A stretch of DNA of 64,000 nucleotides from the NCBI GenBank assembly GCA_030581615.1, contig JAKTTT010000002.1, positions 620,001-684,000 on the forward strand. Reading direction: 5' to 3'. The DNA comes from Alloascoidea africana (lineage: Eukaryota > Ascomycota > Alloascoideomycetes > Alloascoideales > Alloascoideaceae). Of this stretch, positions 41,841 to 53,480 are shown piece by piece. A program made the translations under genes and the position numbers. The notes below the pieces were generated by a model, which saw nothing but the letters and a program-made list of their open reading frames with translations, had not been told where the DNA came from and ran no database searches. Numbering within the stretch: the stretch's first letter is position 1; every line of letters starts with the position of its first letter.

Positions 41841-43895
41841 TTAGTTACGGTTGAAACCGTTATTACCGTTAGAAACATCGTTATTGGAATTATCCATAGC
41901 ATTGCCATTGGAATTGTCCATAGCATTGGTATTGAAAGTCCCCATAGCATTGGTATTGAAAGTTCCCATAGTATTGGTATTGGAATTGTCCATAACATTG
42001 CCATTGGAATTGACCATAACACTGTCATTAGAATTTACCATAACAGTGTCATTGGCATTCGCCATAACAGTGTCATTGGAGGTTCGCATAGCATTGCCAT
42101 TGGAGGTTCTCATAACATTGCCATTAGAAATTGAAGTGTTATTGGGGACAGTGTTCCAAATTTGCATTCCAAAGCCAGTCTGAGGCATGGCGGTATAGTT
42201 ATGGGTGTAGTTGGGGGTGGAGGTGGAGGTGGAAGAAAAGTTGAAGATTGATTGTGATCCAAACCCGTTATTCCCAGTTGTAAATAAAGAGTTGTTCCCG
42301 CCGAGGCCAGTTCCAGTTTGAGAAGAGGAGGTTGAATCAAAGGATGCTCGTGTGGTGGTGGACCCATTTCTGTTGCTGTTTGCAAATGGAGCGAAAATCG
42401 AGTCATAAGAACTTTGACTGGCGCGATATAGGTCGTCGAGTGATATTTGTTGGAGATTTGTTCTTGGGGTCGCGTCTATAAGTCGAGTGGTGGATTCCAA
42501 TTGTGGACCCCAAATAGAGGGCAGGAGACTATTCTCTGGAGCATCTGGATTTGAGTTTCCCCCAAACAACTCCGAAGACAATGACATATGAGGAAGGGTA
42601 GGTCTAACGCTGGGAAACTCGAGCTGACTGGTAGAGGCTTGAGGTTGGGAAGTAGAAGTCTGTGCCATATAGTTGTCAGTATTGTTGATCTGAGTGCCGT
42701 TCTCGAAAAATCTAGACCTGTTGGGCATACGGGGGAAGATTTCGGGCATATCCAAAGATGATGATAGCGGTGAAAGATTGGCAGTTGGTGGAGCTGGAGC
42801 TGAAGCCTGTGCTGGAGCTTGAGCTGGTACTGGAGCTTGAGCTTGAGCTGGTACTGGAGCCTGTGCTCGTGCCTGAATCATGGCCATCTTCCTCTTCAAC
42901 AACGCAGTTGGCAAGATGATAGTCACTCGACTGTTTCCCAATGAGTTCAGTAATTGTAGGTCCATTGTGACAATGCACAACCAAATTCTTGTCTTATAAA
43001 CTCTATACAAATCTTGAATAAGTCCTCTAAAGTCGATTCTTTTATCCGCAATATAGTAAAATGTCAATTTTCTTCTATCCCACTGGTATTCGCAATCGAT
43101 GAGACACATATGGGCGCAGATGGGATCGCTCTTAAGCACATCCATGCCCTTCTCCAACACCTTCCTTTCATCTATGTTCTTGGTGTTTATTTGGGTGACT
43201 TCCGGGGGCTGGGCAAAACGCAGTATTTGCTTTGGATGGAAGTTCTGGTGGTTATTATCTTTTTTGGGGGGCGAGGGGGTTTGTGTTGGATCGATGGGTG
43301 CTTCGCTCATGGCCTTGTCCAGGTCCTGCTGCTGACACCATTTGATGTATCGTGCCTCATCCATTTCGATGTCAGCACGGAGAACTTTGCCGATATCTTT
43401 GCCTCTGTCCGCATCGACAACGACAACGTCCCCAACTTTGATTAGAAATTTGGAGTCAGTGTCCCAGCAGTACACATCCACACGGCCGGCTTTGAATGCA
43501 ACGACAAACAACTTGAAGTAGGGTTTAGGGAGCGAAATCATTGGCAGCTCCGCATAGTCGATTTCGGCGAGCTCTTCAGCAAAAGTTGGGGAAGGCAGAC
43601 CAGAGACATTAACTCTGGACAAGGGATCTTTTTTAAAGTAGTATTCGACTCCTGCGTATGCAACGCGGTGAGTAGGGGTACTTTCAACGGTTTCGTTTTT
43701 GTTTTTGTTTTTGTTTCCGTTATTTTCGCTGATGTTTTCGTTGTTGTTTTCGCTGATGTTTTCGCTGATGTTTTCGCTGATGTTTTCGCTGATGTTTTCG
43801 CTGATGTTTTCGCTGATGTTTTCCTTGTTGTTTTCGCTGTGGTTGTGGTTGTGGTTGTGGTTGTCGTAGTCGTTGTGGGGTTCGCTGTCCTCCAT
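41841..43895 (-). CDS. PSP1: PSP1-domain protein with amino acid repeats
   Basis: I start at the ATG of MEDSEPHNDYDNHN (43893-43895), giving 684 residues. An in-frame ATG at 44030 would add 45 mostly hydrophobic residues read from a pyrimidine-rich stretch that looks like a leader. Residues 24-60 hold six ISEN-type repeats, encoded at 43716-43830. Residues about 127-308 form the PSP1 C-terminal conserved region (VGDVVVVDADRGKDIGKV; KRIDFRGLIQDLYRVYKTRI). A Pro/Ala/Gln repeat follows. The last 110 residues are ten-residue imperfect repeats such as NSNGNAMDNS. Saccharomyces Psp1 is a suppressor of DNA polymerase mutants found in P-body-like foci. The bacterial relatives act in RNA turnover, so a role in mRNA decay is possible but unproven. 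Confidence 0.82.
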   Translation of the reverse strand: MEDSEPHNDYDNHNHNHNHSENNKENISENISENISENISENISENISENNNENISENNGNKNKNKNETVESTPTHRVAYAGVEYYFKKDPLSRVNVSGLPSPTFAEELAEIDYAELPMISLPKPYFKLFVVAFKAGRVDVYCWDTDSKFLIKVGDVVVVDADRGKDIGKVLRADIEMDEARYIKWCQQQDLDKAMSEAPIDPTQTPSPPKKDNNHQNFHPKQILRFAQPPEVTQINTKNIDERKVLEKGMDVLKSDPICAHMCLIDCEYQWDRRKLTFYYIADKRIDFRGLIQDLYRVYKTRIWLCIVTMDLQLLNSLGNSRVTIILPTALLKRKMAMIQARAQAPVPAQAQAPVPAQAPAQASAPAPPTANLSPLSSSLDMPEIFPRMPNRSRFFENGTQINNTDNYMAQTSTSQPQASTSQLEFPSVRPTLPHMSLSSELFGGNSNPDAPENSLLPSIWGPQLESTTRLIDATPRTNLQQISLDDLYRASQSSYDSIFAPFANSNRNGSTTTRASFDSTSSSQTGTGLGGNNSLFTTGNNGFGSQSIFNFSSTSTSTPNYTHNYTAMPQTGFGMQIWNTVPNNTSISNGNVMRTSNGNAMRTSNDTVMANANDTVMVNSNDSVMVNSNGNVMDNSNTNTMGTFNTNAMGTFNTNAMDNSNGNAMDNSNNDVSNGNNGFNRN
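43716..43830. repeat. coding tandem repeat (ISEN units) in the PSP1-like gene
   Basis: A 15-base unit, read on the plus strand as GATGTTTTCGCTGAT phases, is repeated about six times with few changes. Such near-identical codons suggest recent expansion and length variation between strains. Confidence 0.85.
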
Positions 43896-46800
43896 TGTGA
43901 AAAGAAAGAAGAAGAAGAGAAAGAGAAAGAGCAAGGTGAAGGTGGGATTGAGGGGCGAGAGAGAAAAGGTATTAAAAGCGTGAACGTTCCAAATTACTGG
44001 AGATGAGAGATGGGGAAGCGAAAAGGGCATCGGGCTGGCTTTTTATGCTTTTCACAAAACTTGTGTCTCTAGACAGGTTGCGGGTGCTTGATTAATTGTC
44101 TGTGCGATGAAGCGACGTTTTGGGAAAAAATATATTTAAGGTTGCTGGAAAAGCGAACAATCATTTTCAGAGCATCGAGGTCCTCGCAATGCCAAAGCCA
44201 AAGTTACTATCTTTGTTAGTTGAAAAAAGATTTTCTTTTATTGTTTACTAACTAGTTACTACTTAGTAATCTTAAATGTTTAAGTAGTCCACTTGCACAG
44301 GGCAATCCACAGCCTGAGTCTGCCTGAGTCCGTGCACAGCTTAATCGGCTTCTAATTAAGAATCAACCCCGTTTTCCAACTACAAATCTACGGTGCCCTT
44401 CGATAAACACTGAGATCTGGCATTTAGTACCAGGAGTTTTTCAATACGTCTGGCGAAAAACAACAAAAAAACAAAATTGTTGCTTCCTCTTCCTGCTGTC
44501 CCAATTGATTTTAAAGAAAAGCTTACGTCACTATGATATGGACTTTTTTTTGACTTTCTTCTTGGAAATACGGCTTCTACTTAACAAAGCCCAGGCCTCA
44601 ACCAGGAAAGGAAACTATCGTTATCGTTATAGTTTCCTTTCCTGGTTGAGGCCTGGTCTTCGTTAAGTATTTCCAGGAAGAAAGTCCTTATCATTGTGAC
44701 GTTAGCTTTTTTAAAAAAATCAATTGGAGCTTATTCCTGCAAAAGGGATTTCTTTTCAAGCTCCTGTCTTCTACTTGACCACTGCTGTTGATGTCTCACC
44801 TTCTGAACAAAGGTGCAGTCGCTTTTTTTCTAATCCTAAGCACTTTTCGTCCCTCTGTCACACTTTGAGTTTGCACTGCAAACAACCTAAAATACGAAAA
44901 ACAAAGGCGAAAAAGTCACACGATCAAAGTCATTGTGCCATTGTGCCATTGTGCCATGGAGGCTCTGCGATGCTGTCTGGATGGGCTTCACAGAGAGTAG
45001 AGGATGGATGGATATGTTGGAGAATCAAAGTTTTTGGTGTTGGTTGTGAGAGAAGCTCTCCGCAGAAAAGTTAATTGCAGCCCGTCCCCGCAGGCCCCAC
45101 AGCAGAAAACAAGCGACCGTCTTTTTTCGACCAACCTCCATCACCACTTCTGGTCCCATCTTCATCTACAGACCCGTGCGCTTTTCTTCGTAGTTGCGAG
45201 CAAAGAAGCCCGTATTCTGGGGGGCGCAGAACGGATCAACCTTGTCCGGAGGGTGCGAAGGTTAAAATACATAATATAGCAAGGTTGTGTATTATCGTCC
45301 TCAGCGTCTAATACGGAAGCCATTTGCTCACAAAACACTTCCTGTGCCCTTTGTAAAAGCTTTGAATCAAATTCTAGTTGCTAGGAAGTGGACTTGGGCT
45401 AGATTCGCGTTCTCGTACCACTATGTAGGATTGTTCATGTAGTTGTGGAAAAAAACCATCACAAATTCTACGTTTTTTCAAACAGTCTGACTATAATCTT
45501 GCTTTCACAACAAACATAGAAGCAAGTGCTTGCTGTCCTTTTCTCTTCCATTGTTGAGCTACTGTTCAGAACACTCTCAAGACACACAGCTTTGCAAAAA
45601 CCTTGTCCCCATTACCCATGTTTGGCCGAACATTTTCCCGTTTCCTTTTCAAAGTCTTCTTTTGAGAAATCATCTCTTTCACAGCGCTTTCCATTTTGTT
45701 CCTAAGGATTTCCAAGTAGCTCACATTGAGAAATTCATTTTTATGATGTGATTATTATGGATATATCTATCTAATCGGTCTTGTGCAGTCTAAAGCGCTT
45801 GCCAACTCTCTTTCATGTTTTGTACAGAGCGCTTTAGAATGCACTTGGCACATTCGAAATGTATAACCCGATTCGTCATGCCAATAGCTTTTTTGGGTCT
45901 TTGATTGCACCTTATCTCCTTCTTTTTTTGGTGGTTTAAAGATTTGCTCTCTGCCAAAAATGCAGGAAGGAAAATGACACTGTCCCATCCTTTCCCCACA
46001 TTGATTATTAGATCGTAACATGACTGATGCTTGCAATTCAAATAGATATTTTTGAGATCAAATTATTCTATTTTGAAACTACTATTTTTGAAAGATTACT
46101 ATCAATCCAAAAAAAAAAAAGCAATGATTTAGGATAAACAAGTATTATTTTCAGTCATATATAAGCTCGTAAATTGAACAGGTAACAACTGCAAGAGGAA
46201 ACCCAAAGGTTGCGTTGCTATCAATAGGATGGTAGTTCATAAGATGTTTCAATTGGTAACAGCAAAATAAATGCAAATTGTTAAACCTAGGCGACTCATG
46301 TCTATAACCCAGCAAAACTTGATTTCGTGTATGTTAGATGTGATCAAATTATAGGAAGAGAGCAAATTTTTGAGCTCGGATTGCTTTGAATACTTCTTGC
46401 CCACCATGCAAAGATCGAGGTTGTACAAAGTGGGTTGCCACTTTTCTCCCTTTCTGGTAGCAATTGCTATACCCAAATGTTGGAATCTGGTTTGGGCAAG
46501 CGTAAAAAACACCCGAGTCAGCTCGTTGTCTCCAGAACGAGCGAGTGTCAAGAGAAATGTCACTGTTCCTGTTGCTCCATGCCAGTTTTGACTTTCAAAC
46601 AAAATAATGAAGGGATTCTCCTCGAGTCGTATATTCTATTTGTTGGAGCAATAGTTAAAGCATGAACCCACGTGAAAGTTCAACTTAAGTAGTCCACCAC
46701 ATCTGTCGCGCCCTGGGATATTCAGATATGTTTTGTTTGTTGCTTTGGAGGACCATCCCGACACAATCTGGAATGGAACCCCACTGGAGATGCCAACTTA

Positions 46801-48465
46801 CCAAGAGCTCTCTGTCCTTTCATGTACGGGATGTTAGATAAATATGACTATAATTCGAAAAGATATTACAAGCCGCAAAATCCACATCCATAACTGCACT
46901 CATTTTTACACACTACATCTGTATTCTCAGCAATCACCCACTATAAGAAAAATTATAACAATAAATTCCCCAAAGTATCACATTGGTCTACCTCATCAGA
47001 CATTAAATATCCTTTAAAAACTTTTTTTTGGAAAAATCCAAAAATTTTGCTCAACAGCAACTTTTTAAACAATGCCTCCAACTGGGGGACCTGTACCTCC
47101 GACTTGAGGTAGAAGAAGGATTCCAAGTTGTTTCAACGCCTGTCCAAGTGGTCTGAGGATGTGGTTTCAAGTGTGACATAAAGCTCTACCTACAATCAAG
47201 TAACGTCCATCACAGGGCTGAGATAATCCCCACTGTTTGTCAAGATACGATGTGCTTGGCATCATCAGCCTTGCAACTCAGACCCTAGTCAGAACATGAT
47301 ACATCCATGTCTGAAATTGCTCCTCCTAGCACAGGCACTTTGACGTTTACTTTTTGTTCCCAACTCCTCTCTCGTCTAACTCCCAAACACAAGATTCTCT
47401 GTTGACTTGCCACGTACATAGAGTAAGCAGCTATGATACCAAGATGGTGGTACTCCCGATCTTGCCGGGTCGGCCGGCCGGTTTGTTCTTCATAAGCCGA
47501 CCGACCTGGAAAAATGCAGCACAAGCATTGTGCCTTGCGTGTGGAAACATAGAGTTACAATAGACGCTTCACCAATGAGAATGGAGGGAAGAAGCCGACA
47601 TCAACCTCCTCCAAGGTTAACTATCTATCTAACCGGTATGCATGGCTTAACATTCTACCGGTACTTTGGCGAGCAGATCTTAAAGTTAAAGCTGAGAACA
47701 GACATGGCTAGTGGGAGACCTATATTTGATGGTCTGAGACAGATGCCTGCTCCTGTCCTGGTTCTATTTTTGTCCTCTCGAAAGCAATTGCATTTCTCAA
47801 AAAAAAAAACATGCGGAAACAATTGATGAAAAAATTGACTTTTTAACTAGTGTTTGTAAGAAATTTCGCGGATCTCTTCCCAGTAAAGATTAATCCAGTT
47901 TGCATCCATGTTGTGGATCTTGTCATGATCGTTATGAACCGCAGAAAACTTTAAAACTCTTCAGGGCCAAATTCTATTTCTTCCTCAAGCAGTTAATCCA
48001 CCACTGAGTACACATTACGATCCAGATAAAATAGTCTGGGACTTTGCCAAGACCACCCTTGAACTATCATGTTACTATCTGTCGATTTTTTGTTCTATTT
48101 TGTTCCCAGTTTTGTGTCTGTCAAACTAAACTTGCCGCCATGGCTTTGGAGCTATCAAGTTCAGTGGGCCATTTAATCCATTGCATTCCCATCAATATTC
48201 TACTCCTGTCTCACTGTCTTGAATTGCCCATTATAAACTTTGGTGTGGTGGTATATACAGCATATGAAAATTACGGGCGCGTGGTTTTCTTGGTTCTTGG
48301 GGACCTGTAAGCGACCACACCAGGTCGGCCTCGGGGATGTTATCCTAAAAACCGAGTCCCTATATATTGATCAATTGATCTCGTTGTCTTTTTTTTTCCC
48401 CTAGTTCTTGGCTTTCCTTCGTTCTCTCTTTCTCATTCTCTCACTCGCTTTTTGAATGTGACGCC
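43896..48465. other. 4.6-kb gap, largest in the window; contains a long hairpin
   Basis: The gap lies between two divergent genes. Apart from the inverted repeat at 44501-44727 and a small ATTGTGCC repeat at 44931-44957, I see no supported feature. Longer open frames at 45767-46036 and 46249-46602 on the minus strand start at non-ATG codons or lack any recognisable motif. Confidence 0.5.
44501..44727. repeat. 227-bp imperfect inverted repeat (foldback)
   Basis: The arms run from 44501 to 44618 and from 44629 to 44727 around a 10-base loop. The inner 28 bases (44591-44618 and 44629-44656) are perfectly complementary. Outward the match continues with scattered changes and two insertions of about ten bases in the left arm. 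The outer ends are CCAATTGATTTT and its complement. No target-site duplication is evident. It could be a foldback element or MITE, or the gene of a long hairpin RNA. Confidence 0.85.
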
Positions 48466-50862
48466 ATGGAGCCTGTCCGCGCAGTTACTACCATCGGTCA
48501 TGGCAGCATGTCCCCGGTAGATCTGGCTTCTCCTACTTCGACAACCCTGACATCAAGAAGCAGCAATTCCTCATATACTCCATCAAGTTACAGTAACAGT
48601 CCTCGGGCATCCACCACCACGTTTTATGAAGCGAATGGGAACAACAACAATGCATCAGCCTCAAACTTGTGCTCCAACTCAAACTCCGCTTCGACCTCCG
48701 TCACATCTTCACATACAAGTTCAAAGAAAAAATCAAAACTGTTGAAAGACCCTCGAAAAGTCTTTGCAACGGAAAAGAAGAACAAAAATTTTCATTCGAT
48801 ATTTAAAACAATTTCGGAAAGTGATAAGCTGCGTCAACGCTTTTCATGTGCGCTAAGTAAAGATATCCTTCTACAAGGGCATTTGTATGTCTCTCAGCAC
48901 CATGTCTGTTTCAAATCAAACATTCTAGGATACGTCACCAAAGTCGTGATTCCTTTTGAAGAGATCATTGTGATTGAGAAAAAAATGACTGCAGGAATGT
49001 TCCCTAATGGTCTTATCATTCAAACGTTGAGGGCCAAGTACATTTTTGCAAGTTTCATCTCAAGAGAGTTTGTGTACGAATTTCTAACAGAGCTTTGGAA
49101 TGTCAAGATTGATAGAAGAGCGACATTTGTCGATGGCAGTCATAATAACCGCAAGGTGAGAGAATACATGTCTGTAACGCCTTCCATCAACGAACCTGAA
49201 GAGAAAGATACAAAGGATGAGGACGAAGACGAGGAAGATGACGATGACGATTATGATGACGATGATGATCTATCGGATGATGAAATGTCAGGTAATTCTC
49301 GACACACCGGAACAGGACTAGAAGCTGATACCTCGGATGCGAAAAGTGAGGAACATCCCCAGTCGATCACTCAATCAAGAGCCACCGCCGGCCTTTCCCG
49401 AAGTTCTTCAAAATTGGGTTCTAATAGTCGAGCAAATAAAACGGATAAAGCATTAGGTACAGGACAGGTCCATGCTCCAACGACCCCGGACTTTGTACTT
49501 GATTCAAAATGGAAGGAGAAAGTACTGGCGGATGAAGTCATCCCGGCTCCTTTAGACGTGGTTTTCAATCTTCTTTATGGCGATGATGTATCTTTCCTTA
49601 CTGAATTTAACCAGTCTTTGAAACACTATGAGATGAGCGGAATTCCCAAATTCTCCACAGTTCCAGACGGCTCTCCTTTGAAGACAAGAACATATCGGTA
49701 TAGAAAGCCTCTGAATGCACCCATCGGTCCAAAATCTACAGCTTGTATTCTCACAGAAACAATAGAGAAATGCGACTTTGAAAGTTATTGTTGTGTTGTC
49801 ACCTCGACAAGCACACCTGATATCCCTGGCGGAGGGGCCTTCACGAGTAAATCTCGACTTTTCCTTAGCTGGGCGGAAAACAACCAAACGAGGTTGATTA
49901 GCACATGTTTTGTGGAATGGACGGGCAAAAGCTGGATCAAAGGTCCTGTTGAGAAGGGGAACCTCGATGGTCAAACTACAAGCACAAGGGCCTTGGTGCA
50001 AAATCTGAAACAAGTTTTAGACAAAAAAGGATTGTCAAACTCGAATAGTAAAAAGAGGGTCAAAGCAAATGCCTCAACTTCAGTTGTGGGACCAGGAGCC
50101 GGAGCCCGAATTACGAACAACGATTTAGAGCGGACCTCGAAGAAGAAAAAAGCCAAGTTTTCTTTAGAAACCACAACCAACGAAAGGACAAAAGGAAATG
50201 GCGAATCTCAAGGTGATGATAGATTCCCACGTGCGCTTTCAAACATCCTGAACGGATTTACAAAGGAGACAATAATCCTCATGCTCCTTCTTTTAATTAC
50301 AGTTTTACTAATTAGCAATATTCTGCTAGTTCTTCAACTGTCTTCCATTACCTCTGCAGCAGCAGTAATATCAGGCAATGGATTTGGAAACCTGGAAAGC
50401 ACTTTTCCATTCCCGAGTGGCAATAACAGTGGTGCATTCCGCAATTACAAATATGGGTATGGTACTAATGGAATGAACACTGTATATATAGCTGGCATTG
50501 GGAATGATGCTAAGCAGAATCAAGTATTGGAAACGGTGTTGAAGAGTCGGAGATATCTCGTTCTTGTTCCTATTCGTGAGGCGAATAGTAATGGGACCAA
50601 AGTTGAACATGAAGATGAAAATGAAAATGAAATAGATGTTCAGGGATGGGTTAAAGACGTTCTTTCAAGTTCTATTCTTCTTGGCAAAGATGTGCCCACT
50701 AAATTTTCCCATCCTGATCCGCCTACTAGGAAAGATGCCAGCACTGAAGAATTGAACGCTCTTCCTCATGATTTTTCACTTGAACAGCTAGAGGAATACC
50801 TTCTAAAAGCACATGCAAGAGTGGACCAAGTAAAGGAAAAGCTACAAAAGCTCAAAAGTTGA
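48466..50862 (+). CDS. LAM6: Sterol transfer protein, GRAM plus VASt (StART-like), LAM5/LAM6 type
   Basis: This single-exon gene encodes 798 residues. A Ser/Asn-rich N-terminus is followed by a GRAM domain at about 107-211 (FSCALSKDILLQGHLYVSQH; NGLIIQTLRAKYIFASF). An acidic run (DDDDDYDDDDDLSDDE) lies near 255-270. A VASt sterol-binding domain at about 346-520 follows, including PKSTACILTETI and SWIKGPVEKGNLDGQT. A single membrane anchor lies at about 603-628, followed by a C-terminal coiled coil. By family, these proteins sit in the ER at contacts with mitochondria, vacuole or plasma membrane and move sterols. One VASt domain and no BAR domain point to the Lam5/Lam6 subgroup rather than Lam1-Lam4. 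Confidence 0.9.
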   Translation: MEPVRAVTTIGHGSMSPVDLASPTSTTLTSRSSNSSYTPSSYSNSPRASTTTFYEANGNNNNASASNLCSNSNSASTSVTSSHTSSKKKSKLLKDPRKVFATEKKNKNFHSIFKTISESDKLRQRFSCALSKDILLQGHLYVSQHHVCFKSNILGYVTKVVIPFEEIIVIEKKMTAGMFPNGLIIQTLRAKYIFASFISREFVYEFLTELWNVKIDRRATFVDGSHNNRKVREYMSVTPSINEPEEKDTKDEDEDEEDDDDDYDDDDDLSDDEMSGNSRHTGTGLEADTSDAKSEEHPQSITQSRATAGLSRSSSKLGSNSRANKTDKALGTGQVHAPTTPDFVLDSKWKEKVLADEVIPAPLDVVFNLLYGDDVSFLTEFNQSLKHYEMSGIPKFSTVPDGSPLKTRTYRYRKPLNAPIGPKSTACILTETIEKCDFESYCCVVTSTSTPDIPGGGAFTSKSRLFLSWAENNQTRLISTCFVEWTGKSWIKGPVEKGNLDGQTTSTRALVQNLKQVLDKKGLSNSNSKKRVKANASTSVVGPGAGARITNNDLERTSKKKKAKFSLETTTNERTKGNGESQGDDRFPRALSNILNGFTKETIILMLLLLITVLLISNILLVLQLSSITSAAAVISGNGFGNLESTFPFPSGNNSGAFRNYKYGYGTNGMNTVYIAGIGNDAKQNQVLETVLKSRRYLVLVPIREANSNGTKVEHEDENENEIDVQGWVKDVLSSSILLGKDVPTKFSHPDPPTRKDASTEELNALPHDFSLEQLEEYLLKAHARVDQVKEKLQKLKS

Positions 50863-51516
50863 ACCCATCATTAACTTTAGGCACTTTGCGTAATATTCTT
50901 CATCTCGGTGATAATAAAACAGAAAAAGGCGGTGATTAAAAAGAAACTTTTGCATTTTGAATTTTGATTTCTACTGTATTTTTGATTTTTTTTTTCGAAT
51001 GTCGTTTTAACTCCTTCAAATTTGACTTCCTCATTGTCGAGCATTTTCATTACCATACTGGACCTGAGCACTCTTTGCATGAACACATTGGAATATAATA
51101 ATTACTTCCATCCTTCCCTTTAACAAAAAGAAATCCCTTTTTTAAAATGGCCTGGCTTTTCTTTTATTTATTCCTATAGTTTGTCTAGTTATTAGGTTAC
51201 GACATCATTACATTACATTAATTAATTCAATTCAATTCAATCAACAAATAAACTGAACCACCTCTTGAAAAGAATCTGAATGACATGAAAAAAACCAAAA
51301 AAATTTTAAACTCCATCTGAAATAAGAAAATATATACAAAATAAGAGCAGCGATAATAATATAATAATGTACAGCAGTAAACTCCCCATTCATTCAACGA
51401 TACATATGCATGCCTCTTACACAAGACAAAAAAAATAGAAACTAGGAAAAAAGAAAGGCAAATGATTCCATATTCGAGATTAGACAGCGCTTGAATGTAC
51501 ATGTAAACGTACACGC
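50863..51516. other. intergenic gap between convergent LAM6 and YOX1-like genes
   Basis: These 654 AT-rich bases carry the two 3' ends. I see no gene. Confidence 0.55.
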
Positions 51517-53480
51517 CTATATTGAAGTCGAAGGTTGGGAAAGGAGGCCCGAAATGGGAATATTCTTGATTAAACGGCTGCTGCGTTTCCTGGGCTCCAT
51601 TTCCACCTCTGCCTCTTCTACTTCTTCCTCGGTGGATGAATTTTCTCCTTGTCCTGCTGCAGCTTTAGGATTAATACTGGTGGAAATTTGCGCATTTAAG
51701 CATATGAATGGGGTGGTTTCGTTCTTGGTTTTATCATTGTAGTTTAATATCGAGTCCAAGGATGTTCTCGGATTTGCACTCGGCTTAAAGTCCAAACCTC
51801 GCACACCTGTAGTGTTATAGGTAGAGGTTGAATCCACCAGGAGAGTTAGAGGCAGGTGGAAAGGTTTTGAAGCATTCATGCTTGTTCTTTGTTCCCTGTC
51901 TTCTCTTATGGAAGCATCCGCACAGGCACTGACGTATTTCTTGGGGGAGCTTGAAAATACCTCCGGTTTCAGCTTCAAATTTATGTCAGATAGGGGCAGA
52001 AGAGGTTGTAAAAGGGGGATCTTGGTTGGCTCGTGTCCTCCTGTAACTGCACATTTGCTGGCTATAGCAGAGTTGGCCGAGGCCGAGGTAGATCCCAGGA
52101 CAAAATTGGCTTCGGAAAAACCTCCGCCAAGACAAGAAGGTTGGGGTAAAAACCGCTTGAAGGAGTCTTGCAGTGGGCTAATGGCTCGAGATAAAGCAGG
52201 TTTGGAACCCGGTGCGTATTCTGTTTTCACGTTGATGGTTCTGGACCCCAAGATAGTCGACGACAGGTTTGAGATTCCCATTTTGTTTTCCCTTGAGGCC
52301 ATGAAAGGATTCGGAGAGGAATTTGTGAGGTTTTGATCCATTTCTAAATCCCCATCTGTGGGATTGTCACTGGCTGCTTCGTCAGTGTCGCTTTTCTTGT
52401 CAAGTCCAAGATGGTGATTCATTGGCGTGGATGTGATTAGCATGTTGTTCCCACTGTGGTCCACATCCATATCGTAGACCTTCAAACCCCTAGTCTCATC
52501 GTCACACTTCTTCAAAGGCGAAGAATTCCGGAGATGTAACTCTAAGTTGTTTCTAATGTTGGCAAGATCTGTCGAGATGGTATTTAAACTGCTGGATTTG
52601 GGGGATATCGCTGGGATGGAAGAAGGAGGGGTCATAGGCTTCTCTGATTCTTCCACATCATGGCTGGAATCGGAGGAGATGAGACTGGCTATAGAAGCAG
52701 TTGTATACTCAATAGAGTCTTTCCTTCCCATAACTGTGGGCGAAAGAAGTTCTTGTCCTTTCGATGCGTCCATTTGATCATCGCTTGATACGTTGCTTTG
52801 TTTCCTGGAGTTTGGACTGTCTTGTGATGTTGAATTTTCAGTCTCTTTTAGCAGAGTACGGCGTTTAGAAGTTTGTCTTTTATTCTGGAACCAGATCTAA
52901 CAGCCAAAAACCTAAATGTTAGAGTTTCTTTGCGCATGAATTTGTGTCTTACTTGAGGATTCTCGAATTAGGCAAGTGAAAGGATGAACGCGATACTACA
53001 TACCTGAACGGCCCTCTCGGTCATCCGCGTTCTTGTCGCAATTTCTATTTTTTTGCTTCTACTAGGCTTTTGACATTTTTTAAATTCGCTGTTGAGAATG
53101 GCAAGTTCTGTTGGGCTTGTTCTCCTCCTTTTCCTGCGAGCTAGTTGCGCGTTATCGATGTCCGGTTCATTTGTGGGGAAAGTATCTAGAGAATGAGATA
53201 TGAATGCGTACATTTTGAATTCTTTTTGTGGTTCTCTCGTCACGCTTTTTGTAATTTGTGGAGACTGATTCTGGTGTTGATGTTGCTGGATGAAAGAGGT
53301 TGGAGAACGGTTGCAGTTACAATTTGAAAGATTCGAGTCATCGATCTGTTTGGTTTGTGATGATGATGATGTTGTTGTTGTTGAAGTTTTGAAATTGTAC
53401 ATTGTGGGTAGCGCAAGAATTGAAGATAATGGCGGCAGCGGAGCAGCCAGAAACAGGTTTGAGTTATCATCCATGGTCAT
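51517..53480 (-). CDS. YOX1: Homeodomain transcription factor, Yox1/Yhp1-like, two exons
   Basis: The exons are complement(51517-52896, 53004-53480), giving 618 residues from MTMDDNSNLF. The homeodomain spans residues about 115-174: RRKRRRTSPTELAILNSEF, then TERAVQ at the exon end and IWFQNKRQTSKRR in the next exon. Recognition-helix residues Trp161, Phe162, Asn164 and Arg166 are intact. The intron falls between homeodomain positions 44 and 45, a site used by many homeobox genes. The sequence RRTSP and the Lys/Arg-rich flank resemble Saccharomyces Yox1 and Yhp1, which repress M/G1 genes with Mcm1. The rest is Ser/Asn-rich disorder. A TATA-like stretch at 53599-53607 supports this start rather than an upstream in-frame codon. 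Confidence 0.82.

Noticed and set aside
43896-44030. N-terminal extension of the PSP1-like protein from the ATG at 44030.
   Set aside because: The extra residues come from a pyrimidine-rich leader-like tract and are a run of Phe and Leu; the ATG at 43895 starts the acidic conserved-looking part. The extension cannot be fully excluded.
46249-46602. A 117-codon minus-strand frame in the largest gap.
   Set aside because: It starts at TTG, the first ATG lies past the middle, and no family is recognisable.
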